A stretch of DNA of 21,577 bases from Prasinococcaceae sp. CCMP 1430 (taxonomy: Eukaryota > Prasinodermophyta > Palmophyllophyceae > Prasinococcales > Prasinococcaceae), in contig RQSC01000964.1 of NCBI GenBank assembly GCA_013416795.1, positions 1,973 through 23,549 on the forward strand, written 5' to 3'. Under the pieces are notes generated by a model. That model worked only from the letters and a program-made list of their open reading frames with translations, made no database searches and was not told where the DNA came from. A program made the position numbers and the translations under genes. This document shows, piece by piece, positions 8,255 to 16,812 of this stretch. Each line of letters opens with the position of its first letter. The first letter of the stretch is position 1.

Positions 8255-9325
8255 TCAAGGGGCGCCTGGATTCCGAATTCCACGGCGGCACTCGTCGTGC
8301 GCGGCGCAGCGGCTGGGCGCGGCCCAGCGGGCGGCCGTAGCCACCGCGCGCGCCCTCGTCTCACGCACCTCCTCCTCCGGGCCCTTGCCGATGATGAAGT
8401 CGCCCGTGCGCCGCGCCGGCTTGTTCGACGCGTCGTCGCCAGCAGCGCCCGCGCCGGCCGCATCGGCGGCGGCGGCCACNCGGAAGGCACGAACGAAGTG
8501 CGCGGCCTCGTGGCGATAGCGCTGCACGCGGTGCAACCGGCCGCGAAGTGCGCGCGCGGCGCGCTCCGCAGCCTCGCGCTCGGCAATTGGAGCTCCACGC
8601 AGACGACGCGCAGCTGTCCGCTCGCGCGCCGCCAGGAAGCGCTCGGCTGCCGAGAGCTCACTGAAGGTCGCGTCGGTGGCTGCCTGTGCGCGCGCTGCGG
8701 CAATCTGGAAGCGCATCAGCTCTGAGTACACTTCGATGGCCTCCTGGGATATCACCGTTGAAAGCGCACCGCACGCACTCGCGCCCTCGCCGCCATCGCC
8801 GCCGTTGCTGCGGGTGTCGTAGTCGAAGCGCAGTGCATCGAAAGCATGCAGGGAGCTGCGATCGACAATCGCCGGCGCACGGCCGCCCACCCACCCGATC
8901 GAGCATCGCGCCATGGCCAGATCGCCCTCCGCCTGTGCAAGCGCCTCGGTCCGTCCGTCCATGTGGGCGCCCGGGCGCGAGAGGGCGTGCGCTCGATGCA
9001 CCTCCTCGGCGCTACCCTGGTCGACGCTCGACCCACGCATCGCGGCCTCGAGCATGTTTGCAAGCTCGGCTTCGCCCGGCGTGGGCCTGCCGGTGGCGTC
9101 GGCGCCACAGCAACGCGCCTCAAGTGAGGTCGTAAGCTCGTGTGCGGCGTCGCCAGCGCGCATAAGCGCCACGAGCCGTATGGCGCCCAGGTGCGCCGCT
9201 AGGCGCTGCTCGTCCATGAGGAGCCGCAACACGCACTCGCTCGCCGATGCATGCCACAAGTGCGCCTCAGCAACGATCGAGGCACCGAGCGCAGCCTCAA
9301 GGGGCGCAAGTGGCGCATCGGACAC
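8255..9325 (-). CDS. Gamma-tubulin complex component (Spc97/Spc98 family), C-terminal part
   Basis: The translation matches the C-terminal, gamma-tubulin-binding half of GCP proteins, which build the microtubule-nucleating ring complex. In order: EAHLWHASASECVLRLLMDEQRLAAHLGAIR; ELANMLEAAMRGSS, the family ELxxxLExAxR motif; IGWVGG; the core FDALRFDYDTRSNG; ALSTVISQEAIEVYSELMRFQIAA, the LF.RFL helix; and RLHRVQRYRHEAAHFVRAF, which precedes the usual LQxY helix. The N-terminal GRIP1 half is absent: upstream of about 9325 the frame turns to low complexity and begins with GTG at 9526. A single N at 8480 falls right after RAF and is followed by GTGGCC, a possible splice donor. The Ala/Arg-rich residues from there to the stop at 8255 may be intron. 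Which GCP this is cannot be told. It could be a multi-exon gene with the rest hidden in unresolved sequence, or a fragment. Confidence 0.6.
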   Translation of the reverse strand: MSDAPLAPLEAALGASIVAEAHLWHASASECVLRLLMDEQRLAAHLGAIRLVALMRAGDAAHELTTSLEARCCGADATGRPTPGEAELANMLEAAMRGSSVDQGSAEEVHRAHALSRPGAHMDGRTEALAQAEGDLAMARCSIGWVGGRAPAIVDRSSLHAFDALRFDYDTRSNGGDGGEGASACGALSTVISQEAIEVYSELMRFQIAAARAQAATDATFSELSAAERFLAARERTAARRLRGAPIAEREAAERAARALRGRLHRVQRYRHEAAHFVRAFXVAAAADAAGAGAAGDDASNKPARRTGDFIIGKGPEEEVRETRARAVATAARWAAPSRCAAHDECRRGIRNPGAP

Positions 9326-10272
9326 GCGGGGGGGCGCGGGCGGGGAACGGCCTCGGCTCGGCCCGCATCCGCATCCGCGGCGGCGGCTGCGGGGCGCCGG
9401 GCGGCGCCCCCGCAGGTGTGCGCATAACCCGAACCTCCCCCACGAAAAAAGTAGCCCAAAATGAGATCGATCCCGAAATAGTTTGGACCCTTTTGGTATT
9501 TGACCCGGAATATGGCGCGCCGACACCTCCCGTGTGTGCTCGTGATCATCTGCTCAGACGGATCATTTATTTTTTCCGCACGAGTCGCGTTCCGATGAGT
9601 GCCCCGCCGCGTGAGGGCCGCCTTTTTTATTTTGTGCGATTTTTAGGTGATTTTGCTGCTTTTTTTTGCGGCGGGCGCGAGCGCGCGCGCGGACACGCGA
9701 GGGGGGAAAACGATCGGCGGCGGCCGGCGCCACAGGCGTGGTCGCGGCAGGGGTGGGGGGGGTTCGCGTGGTTCTGTGGGTCGGCAGGGACCAAAAAAAA
9801 AAAAAAAACGCCGCGAAACCTCAACCCCAGCCGACCGCGCCGCGCGGAGCGGAGCGGAGCGCTTCTCCGCACGGGATCGCGCGCCCACTCGCGCCGCGTT
9901 CCGATCAATCGGCGCGACGAGCGCCCCACCCCACCTTCGATCGATGGAAGGCCCCCGACTGGCTCACCTCACCCCCTACTACTACGCCCGACCGACCGAA
10001 GGGCCTCGATCGATCGATCGACGCAGGCCTCGGCAAGACCTCTGAACCCTGCCACGTGTGGGCTGTCTATACCCTTATTCTCTTTTTTTTTTTGGCGGAA
10101 GCGCTTCCGAGGGCGCGGGCGCGCGTTCCGGAAGGCGTGGGCGAAACGCCGCGTCTTTTTCGGTTTCGCTTCCGTCCTTTTTTTTTTCCCCGCGGCGGCG
10201 GCGGCGCGCGCGGTCGCGCGGTGCGATCTGCTGCGTCGTGGGCCACATGCGGCGGCGCGCGCCCGCATGTGG
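9326..10272. other. Non-coding stretch rich in A/T homopolymers
   Basis: Nearly 950 bases with no convincing gene on either strand; the long frames crossing it are Arg/Pro-rich and artefactual. It has many homopolymer and short tracts: six A at 9445, TTTTTATTTT at 9622-9635, eight T at 9660, sixteen A at 9792-9807, eleven T near 10084-10094 and ten T near 10178-10187. It also contains (CGAT)n around 10007-10021. This is most likely intergenic or intronic DNA with promoters for the YbaK-like gene, whose upstream part is in the gap. Confidence 0.4.
10243..10272. repeat. 10-bp inverted repeat abutting the assembly gap
   Basis: CCACATGCGG (10243-10252) and CCGCATGTGG (10263-10272) are perfect reverse complements around a 10-base GC-only loop. 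The right arm ends exactly where the Ns begin. A stable GC hairpin of this kind stalls polymerases and may be why sequence stops here. Confidence 0.7.
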
Positions 10273-10760
10273 NNNNNNNNNNNNNNNNNNNNNNNNNNNN
10301 NNNNNNNNNNNNNNNNNNNNNNNNNNNNNNNNNNNNNNNNNNNNNNNNNNNNNNNNNNNNNNNNNNNNNNNNNNNNNNNNNNNNNNNNNNNNNNNNNNNN
10401 NNNNNNNNNNNNNNNNNNNNNNNNNNNNNNNNNNNNNNNNNNNNNNNNNNNNNNNNNNNNNNNNNNNNNNNNNNNNNNNNNNNNNNNNNNNNNNNNNNNN
10501 NNNNNNNNNNNNNNNNNNNNNNNNNNNNNNNNNNNNNNNNNNNNNNNNNNNNNNNNNNNNNNNNNNNNNNNNNNNNNNNNNNNNNNNNNNNNNNNNNNNN
10601 NNNNNNNNNNNNNNNNNNNNNNNNNNNNNNNNNNNNNNNNNNNNNNNNNNNNNNNNNNNNNNNNNNNNNNNNNNNNNNNNNNNNNNNNNNNNNNNNNNNN
10701 NNNNNNNNNNNNNNNNNNNNNNNNNNNNNNNNNNNNNNNNNNNNNNNNNNNNNNNNNNNN
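10273..10760. other. Assembly gap (488 N)
   Basis: All positions are N. Frames spanning it are meaningless. The 5' flank of the YbaK-like gene begins only 32 bases after it, so promoter or upstream exons may be missing. Confidence 0.99.
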
Positions 10761-10792
10761 GGGTGGGTTCGTGCGCGCCGAGGCGCGGCGCG

Positions 10793-11888
10793 ATGGCGCC
10801 GCAGCCGAGCACGCGCGAGGTGTACGCGCGGATCGTCGGCGCGTCCTGCTCCGGCGCCCGGACGCGCGCGCTGTACGCGGGCGCGTGCGCCGAGGCGGCC
10901 GCGCGGCGAGACCCCCGGGCGGCGGCGATCGAGGAGCGAATGCGGGGCATCGAGGCGAGGCTGCGCGCGCTCGAGCTTGCCGAAAGGCAGCGTCACATCC
11001 TCGACAGGATCGCGTCGCTCGATGGCGCAAGCGGGAGCGGCAATGCCGAGGGCGCCGACGCCGGCGCCGCAGCCGTCGGCGTCGTCGGTGCTGAAGACAC
11101 ACCCACGCAGGCGCGCCTCCGCGCGGAGTGCGCGCGCCGCGGCATGGACTCGGCGCGTTTCTGCCGCGTGCCCGAGGACTACTACGAGCAGGACCTGCCC
11201 TACAGGCAAAAATGCCTGGGAGCTGCGTCGGTGGAGCACCTCTGCAAGGTGCGAAGAGCCGCTCTCGCGCGCTCGCGGCTGCGCCACCGCCGAGTGCAGG
11301 CCACCGGGCCAGGCGCATCAGATGCCAATGGCGCGCGAGCTAACGGCGCCTGCGCGGTTCGCCACCGACGCTACTCAGACCATTGTCATGGAAAACACCA
11401 AGGCGACAGAGGCCGACTTGGCCATTCCCGGCTACCAGAAGTACTACATGGTCGTCGTGCAGTACGCGAACAAACTGTCCACCGACAAGCTTAAGTCGTG
11501 GGTGCACTCCCACTGGCAGGGCCAGATTCCGAAGAAGCGTTTCAACATGCGCCTGTGCTCGGCAGAGGACAACGATAGGCTGACGGGCTTCCTCCACAAC
11601 GCCGTGGCGCCCATCGGCACTGCCGAGAAACTGCCTATCGTCTTGGCGAAGAACGTGGCGGATCTCGAGCCAAACTTCTTCTGGTTCGGCGGTGGCGAGG
11701 GTGCGTGCGGCTCCGGTAGGCGCGCTCGCCGCGCGAGCGCGCACAAGTGCGCGTGCCTGCACGTCACGTGCGCGCAGCTGACCCGTGCCGCCACCGCGCG
11801 CTGGCGTATCGCAGTCGATCTCAAGCTTGGCTGCACGGTCGAGGACTTCATGAAGCTCGAGAACGTCAGCGTGGTGGACATCAACTGA
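10793..11888 (+). CDS. YbaK/EbsC-type aminoacyl-tRNA deacylase-like protein, three exons
   Basis: Exons 10793-11248, 11379-11700 and 11815-11888 join without disturbing the frame to give 283 residues. The N-terminal part has a charged helix (AIEERMRGIEARLRALELAERQ, possible coiled coil), then FCRVPEDYYEQDLPYRQKCLGAASVEHLCK. Exon 1 joins exon 2 in phase 0 (LCK/TIVMENT), as in plant YbaK-domain proteins. The YbaK fold follows: PGYQKYYMVVVQYANKL, KKRFNMRLCS, LTGFLHNAVAPIG (equivalent to the family TGY.PGG..PFG), LPIVLAKNVADLEPNFFWFGGGE, then V/DLKLGCTVEDFMKL. The exon 2/3 junction splits a Val codon (G/TC). Bacterial relatives hydrolyse mischarged Cys- or Ala-tRNAPro; activity here is inferred. 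Introns are 130 and 114 nt with GTGCGA and GTGCGT donors. The ATG at 10793 is the first in frame after the gap. Confidence 0.85.
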
Positions 11889-12094
11889 CGCGACGCGCGT
11901 ACTCGCGCGCAGCCAAGATCCAGGGACCGCGCGCGAAGGCGGCGCGTGCGTGCCGCTGCGGGATGCTCTGTAGCATTGCCACGCGCGGCCGCACGTAATG
12001 GAGCACTCTGACAATCTATCATCACAGCGACTCCGCCCGACGCCAGTAGTGGTGGTGTGGTCTGTGTTGTTTAGTAGTTATGTTATCAGTACGC

Positions 12095-12233
12095 TCACTT
12101 GTCGGCATCGTCCGAGGCGATGTCGAAGTACCGCAGCTCGTAGGTGTTCCTGTCCTTGTTGGAAGCGATCACACGCAGCCAGTCGCGCACGTTGTGCTTC
12201 TTGAGGTACTTCTTGGTGAGGTACTTCATGTAG
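12095..12233 (-). CDS. RPL22: 60S ribosomal protein L22 (eL22), last exon only
   Basis: The 45 residues from [20 protein letters not shown] through [16 protein letters not shown] to an acidic DDADK end are the C-terminus of eL22, a eukaryote-specific large-subunit protein. The exon is bounded by CACAG/C at 12234/12233. Splitting the codon as xx/C agrees with the invariant Arg that precedes YLKYLTKKY in the family (CG/C). Upstream in-frame residues to 12316 are unlike eL22 and are taken as intron. The N-terminal two thirds of the protein (the FTIDCS...FEKFL part) is not found on the minus strand anywhere up to the MnmA gene. Either a long intron or rearrangement separates it, or this is a retained exon fragment. 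Identity is strong; completeness is not. Confidence 0.85.
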
Positions 12234-12969
12234 CTGTGAGGTCGTGTGGGTGCGGGATCGGGTGGTGAAGCCGGGGCGCACGGTGGCGTCAGCACGCATT
12301 CACTGGAGGTAGCCACACGTGCTCACGCGCGGCCACTGCGCTCTCGGCGCATATGGCAGCGCCAGCGGCAGCGCCCACCGAAACCCAAGGAGGCGTCCGG
12401 CCTGCCCGCGGCGCTGCGTGCTGGGTGCGCGCGCGAGGGCCGCCGACCCGCATGCCCGCCCTACGCCCTGTCGCAATGTCATGCGCTCGACAGCACCACT
12501 CGGCGCAGGAGCACAGCTCCGCAGCCCACTGCGGCACGGTACATGCGCGCAGCGCCTGGCGACCGCGATAGCCTTTGGGGTTTCGACGTAGACCCTCGAA
12601 CTCGCGCCGCCGCAATAATCCACCCGCGCGCACGCGGGCCCTCCCCCGCGCGCGCAGCGCCCGGCGCCCCCCTCCCCCCGCGCCCGCCCGCCCGCACGCG
12701 GTGTGCGCCGCGCCGCGTACCGCTGCCTGCATCCGATCCGCTCGGCCGCAGGACGGATCGCGCCCCCGCGCCTCGCGGTGAAAACACGGTTGAACACACA
12801 CTCGAACCTTCCCCGCGCTTTTTCGGTACATGGATTCACAGCTCAAATGAAGCACCAATTTGCGGAATCCGGCGCGCGTACGCAAAGATGAACCCGTTTC
12901 ACCACCCAAAACTCGTGTGCCACGACGGCAGAAAGTGTCGCCCGTGCTTGCCTATGATCTCCGTATCAT
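12234..12969. other. Presumed eL22 intron or intergenic sequence
   Basis: About 735 bases with no frame that looks like protein. It is GC-rich from 12300 to 12780, then changes to a more AT-balanced patch (12780-12980) with a TTTATAAG element at 12969-12976. On the minus strand this patch would suit a core promoter for eL22 if its first exons were nearby, but no eL22 N-terminal coding sequence is recognisable. Confidence 0.3.
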
Positions 12970-13380
12970 TTATAAGGTCGATTCGGTGGGCGCCTGAAAT
13001 GCTTCGGAATGCCGCGTCGGACAAAAGCGGGCGGCTTTCGTTTTGATGAAAAAAAAGTGGCGGGACCGCGCCACCGCCGACGCCACAGCGCGCTCTCGCC
13101 GCGGCGCGGGGCGCGGCGCGCGGTGGCTGTGCGTGTGCGGGCGCGTGTTCGATTCGGGCTGTGGAGCTTGCTGCTGCGACTGCTGCGGCGGGCACTCCGC
13201 TGGCGGATTCAGCTGTGCCAGTGATGCGGCCTTTTGCTGCGGGTGCGGCTGCGGGTGCGGCTGCGTCTGCTGCGACGGCGGCGCACTCGCGGCGGCGCGG
13301 TCGTTCGCGGAGCTTGGCGCTTTAGAGGCAGCAGCACCTCCTTCGAAGATCGCTGCGATGCGGGCATTTATGCCCTCCAT
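12970..13380 (-). CDS. Uncertain Q/P/H-rich small protein or first exon
   Basis: A minus-strand ATG at 13380 opens a 136-residue frame beginning MEGINARIAAIFEGGAAAS, followed by a Gln/Pro/His-rich segment with QPHPQPHPQQ. The first 85 or so residues use plausible codons and the start resembles a short amphipathic helix. After about 13110 the sequence becomes Arg/Ala-rich and loses coding character, so an exon may end there. No known family is recognised. It lies head to head with MnmA. The opposite strand reads as an improbable Cys/Gly-rich protein, which favours this strand if either is coding. Confidence 0.25.
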   Translation of the reverse strand: MEGINARIAAIFEGGAAASKAPSSANDRAAASAPPSQQTQPHPQPHPQQKAASLAQLNPPAECPPQQSQQQAPQPESNTRPHTHSHRAPRPAPRRERAVASAVARSRHFFFIKTKAARFCPTRHSEAFQAPTESTL

Positions 13381-13465
13381 CGCTCACGGTCGGGTGTTGA
13401 CGATGGTCTCGCGTGCTGCCGTAAACTCGTGACCCCGTTCGAAAAACCTAAGGCGTGCGTCACAG

Positions 13466-14922
13466 CACCTGTCGCGCCGCGTCCCGCCCGTTGCGCNGAC
13501 GGCGCGTGGCGGCGCGCGTGCTCGCCGGCGCTTGGCAACGCATGCGGCGGCGGCCGCGGCGGGGCTACCAGCGGGGGTACTGCCTCAGGAGGTGCTGGCG
13601 CACGCCGCGCCCGCACGCGTGGGTAAGACGCGCGTGGCCGTCCTTCTGAGCGGCGGGGTGGACTCTTCGGTTGCGCTGGCGATTCTCAGGGCAGCCGGGC
13701 ACGACGTTGTGGCCTTCTACCTACAGATTTGGTTCCAGGAAGGTGCGCATGATGCACTGCGTCGCGCGAGCACCCATGCGTCTGCCCACCGCGCCACGCC
13801 GCGCCCGCCCGCAGCGCACGTGAGCATACGTAACGATGTGCTGACCCGCGCCGCCGCCCGTGCCGCCACCTGCGCTCGCAAGACTTCGAGAACTTCTGGG
13901 GCGAGTGCCCTTGGGAGGAGGACCTGCGATACGCGCAAGAGACGTGCGACGCCCTCGGAGTGGAGCTGCGCACAGTGCCGCTCACCAAGGAGTACTGGGA
14001 GCGCGTGGTGGAGCACAGCATCGGCGAGATTCGGCGCGGGCGAACTCCTAACCCAGACGTGCTCTGCAACAGCCGCGTCAAGTTCGGCTGCTTCTACGAC
14101 TATCTGGACAACAACACGGAGCCCGGAGAGTTCGGGCTCGTCGCGAGCGGCCACTACGCGAGGGTCCTGAGGGCTGGGGATGTGGAGGGAGGCGCTGGCG
14201 CGGACGCGTCCGTGCCGACGACGCGCGTGGCCGCCTGTGCGGACTCGTTCAAGGACCAGACGTACTTCCTCGCCAACCTGCGGCAGGAGCAGGTGAAACG
14301 CGCGCTCTTCCCCCTCGCGGGGCTGCAGAAGGCCGAGGTGCGCGGCTACGCGGAGCGCTTCCAGCTGCCGACAGCGGGGCGCAAGGACTCCCAGGGGATT
14401 TGCTTCCTGGGCAAGGTGAAGTTCAGCGAGTTCGTCGCGCGCCACCTCGGCGAGACGAAGGGTGACATCGTTGAGGCAGAGAGCGGCGAAAAGCTCGGCG
14501 AGCACAGGGGCTTCTGGTTCCATACAGTCGGGCAAAGGCAGGGCCTCGGGCTGGGCAACGGCCCATGGTACGTCGTACGCAAGGACCCGACGGCCAACGT
14601 CGTGTATGTGTCGAAGAACTACTACGCCAGCGACAAGAAACGCGATAGCTTCGAGGCAGCAGAGTTCAATTGGCTCGGCGGCGCACCGCCGGAGGGGGCG
14701 GCCGAGGGCGCGGCGCTGACCCTCAGCGTGAAGGTGCGCCACGGCGAGGACCGATACGAGGACGCCACCGTGCACTTCGCGGAGGGCGGCGAGCGTGCAA
14801 GCGTCTCCCTGCCAGAGGACGATCAGGGCCTCGCGCCGGGTCAGTACGCCGTCTTCTACGATGGAGACGTTTGCCTCGGCTGCGGCATCATCCAGGCGGC
14901 AGAGGACGGCTCCGACTGCTGA
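13466..14922 (+). CDS. tRNA-specific 2-thiouridylase (MnmA/TRMU), probably organellar
   Basis: Thiolates U34 of Lys/Glu/Gln tRNAs using sulfur relayed to a catalytic cysteine. Exon 13466-13742 contains an Arg/Ala-rich leader (HLSRRVPPVA, RRRLATHAAAAAA), suggesting mitochondrial or plastid import, then VAVLLSGGVDSSVALAIL, the PP-loop ATP site. Intron 13743-13882 (140 nt, GTGCGC donor) splits a GAC codon. Exon 2 to 14922 continues DFENFWGECPWEEDLRYAQE, then RTPNPDVLCN with the first catalytic Cys, LVASGHYAR, KDQTYFLANL, and DSQGICFLGK with the second catalytic Cys. It ends with GQRQGLGLG and the beta-barrel tail. All key residues are present. No ATG is in frame before the PP-loop back to a TGA at 13430. 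An ATG at 13403 could be joined by a 45-nt intron (13421-13465, GTAAAC to CACAG), which is a guess. An N occurs at 13497. Confidence 0.9.
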
Positions 14923-15079
14923 GCAGCAATGGCCGGGCGGCCGAGCGCGGCCGCGTGGCTTCAACTAATAATATGAGACGCGCGCGTCACCGCATGCTTA
15001 CACACATATTACAACAAAGGGGCGTCTGGGAGACTGGGGAGGGGAAGGGCGCAGCGGCCGCGACCTGCCGGCGCAGGCG

Positions 15080-16384
15080 CTACGCGCGCGCGCTATGCAG
15101 GGCGAGGGGCACAATTCCGGCGACCGCCAGCAGCGCTCCGAGGACCGCGCGCCGGGTAACACCATCTCTGCGGATGGCATAGCCCAGTGGCAGCGCGTAG
15201 ACCGGCCCCAGCGCCGTCAGAGTGGCGTAGGCGGGTAGAGAGATGAGGTACAGTGCGAATGTTGATAGCGCCGGTGCGGCGAAGGTGGTCAAGGCGATGC
15301 CCGCGCACACGCGCGTCCAGTCTCTCCGCGACTGCTCGGGCAGCATCGCCCACGGCACGGCGGCCGATGATGTTTTGCCTCGGAGGCGAGCGATGAGCCT
15401 CGCGAGGAGCGCGAGCGCCGCGAGCGCCAACCCGGACGTGCCAAAGCGGATTGCGTTCACGTGCCATGTGGTGAGGTCTGCTCCGTGCTGCTTGGTGATC
15501 ACCGAGCCGTAGCAATCGAGCACGACGTTGGCGACTGCGCATAGCCAGCCCACAGTCAGCGCGGATGCGCCTTGTCGCAACGGCCGGCGCACCGCGTCGC
15601 CGCCATCAGAGCGCCCTTCGGCGTCTTGCGCCCCGGCGCCGTCGTCCTGTTCGCTGCTGCCGGCGTCGGCGCCGCCGCCCGCTGCGAGCGCGGTGAGCTC
15701 CAGCTGCTGAGCCACCCGCGCGCCGCTCTCGACATCGAGGTCACTCGTGAGCCTTTTGTACTTAACCGCTCGCTGCTGCTGCGTGCCATCGGCGCCTCCC
15801 TCGTCGTCGGCAGGCTTGGCCTTCTCCAGCGCGACGAGCAGCACGCCGGCCGTGGTGACGAGCGTTCCTGCAATGAGCGCGGGTCCCAACACTTCCTCGC
15901 CGAGCACGTACTTGCCAAGCGCGGCTGCCAGGAATGGCTTCAGCGAGTCGACGAACACCACCCTTCGTGGTCCTAGGACCTTGAGCGAGTGTAGCCACGC
16001 CGAGTCGCCGATTATGATGCCGATGACGCCGCTGAGCACGAGCCAACCCGCCACCGCGAAGTCAACATCCAAGGGCGCGGCGGCTGCCGCGTGAGCGGCG
16101 GTCGCCACGGCAAAGACAGCGCCGGCGCCGCAGCACTTCACCGCGTTCAGCATGAGCGCGGATCCCCTCCAGTGGTCGGCCCATGCGAAGAGGCCCGCCG
16201 CGCCCAGCGCCGGCGACAAAGCTGCAGCGGCGAAGCCTGCTGCAGAGGCCATCGGCCGCCGCCGCGCCTTCCGCGCCCGCGGCAAGGCCCGCGGCAGCGG
16301 TCGGGGCCGCGGACGGGGCCGTCTGTCGCGCACGCCCCGCCGTGCTTCGTCCGCGCTTCGTGCCGCGCGCGGCGTCCTCAGCAT
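15080..16384 (-). CDS. EamA/DMT-superfamily transporter
   Basis: A 434-residue frame from the ATG at 16384. Residues 1-44 are Arg/Pro-rich and could be an organelle-targeting leader; a second ATG at 16252 (residue 45, MASAAGFAAA) may be the real start. Two five-helix repeats typical of drug/metabolite transporters follow. The first includes WLVLSGVIGIIIGDSAWLHSL, VVFVDSLKPFLAAALGKYVLGEEV (the EamA motif) and ALIAGTLVTTAGVLLVAL. A hydrophilic loop rich in Gly/Asp separates it from the second repeat, with LTVGWLCAVANVVLDCYGSVITKQ, ALSTFALYLISLPAYATLTALGPVYALPLGY and ALLAVAGIVPLAL. The DMT-type second-half motif with LGPVYALPLGY is clear. Substrate is unknown. It converges with MnmA (157 bases apart) and diverges from the amidohydrolase. 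Confidence 0.8.
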   Translation of the reverse strand: MLRTPRAARSADEARRGVRDRRPRPRPRPLPRALPRARKARRRPMASAAGFAAAALSPALGAAGLFAWADHWRGSALMLNAVKCCGAGAVFAVATAAHAAAAAPLDVDFAVAGWLVLSGVIGIIIGDSAWLHSLKVLGPRRVVFVDSLKPFLAAALGKYVLGEEVLGPALIAGTLVTTAGVLLVALEKAKPADDEGGADGTQQQRAVKYKRLTSDLDVESGARVAQQLELTALAAGGGADAGSSEQDDGAGAQDAEGRSDGGDAVRRPLRQGASALTVGWLCAVANVVLDCYGSVITKQHGADLTTWHVNAIRFGTSGLALAALALLARLIARLRGKTSSAAVPWAMLPEQSRRDWTRVCAGIALTTFAAPALSTFALYLISLPAYATLTALGPVYALPLGYAIRRDGVTRRAVLGALLAVAGIVPLALHSARA

Positions 16385-16441
16385 GCGCGGGGAAAGAGGG
16401 CGTGGGTGCGGGTGCCAATACGCGGGCTGATCGCCTGGTCA

Positions 16442-16485
<44 letters not shown>

Positions 16486-16812
16486 CGCCCGCGGGCCGAG
16501 CCCGCGGGCTGGTGTGCATGCGGGTGGTGTGGCACCGTGGCCGTTCGCGTGCCGCATTCGCCAGTTCCAAGATAAGGTTGTTGCGTGTGGCCAGGTCAGG
16601 TGGGGGGGGATCCACTGCCCGGGCCCAGGTCGAGGGCGGGGCGCTGCCGCTGCCCGGCGCCACACGCGGCACAGAGCGCACACGCGGCATGCGCGCGGCT
16701 CTGGCTGGGCGCGCCTATTCGCTGGCGGCGGGGTCGGCGGCCGCGTCGCATCGGCGCCGCCCAACACGCGGCTGGTCCCCAGGCGGCGACACGCCGCGCG
16801 GGCGTGGCAGGG
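16385..16812. promoter_or_regulatory. Divergent promoter interval, DMT transporter / amidohydrolase
   Basis: About 430 bases between two head-to-head start codons. It contains the 43-base G tract and, to its right, a short GC inverted repeat (CGCGGGC near 16491-16497 with GCCCGCG at 16499-16505). Both promoters must be here or in 5' introns. The AT content is very low, with GATAAGGTTGTT near 16571 the only relaxed patch. No TATA box is seen. Confidence 0.35.
16442..16484 (+). repeat. Homopolymer tract of 43 G
   Basis: An uninterrupted run of G between TCA and TCGCCC. It can fold as a G-quadruplex on the plus strand and is likely to vary in length. The exact count depends on sequencing accuracy. 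Confidence 0.9.

Noticed and set aside
9247-11094. Long frames crossing the N run
   Set aside because: They are open only because Ns cannot be stops; both sides are low complexity or out of frame with the YbaK-like exons.
13043-13432. Plus-strand Cys/Gly-rich ORF (CGCGCGCGCVCC)
   Set aside because: It is the antisense of a Gln/Pro-repeat frame; the Cys pattern arises from GCTGCGG repeats rather than from spaced metal-binding motifs.
10793-16384. An operon or defence island formed by the neighbouring genes
   Set aside because: Genes alternate in strand, contain introns and are ordinary housekeeping families; no defence, toxin or mobile-element signature was found.
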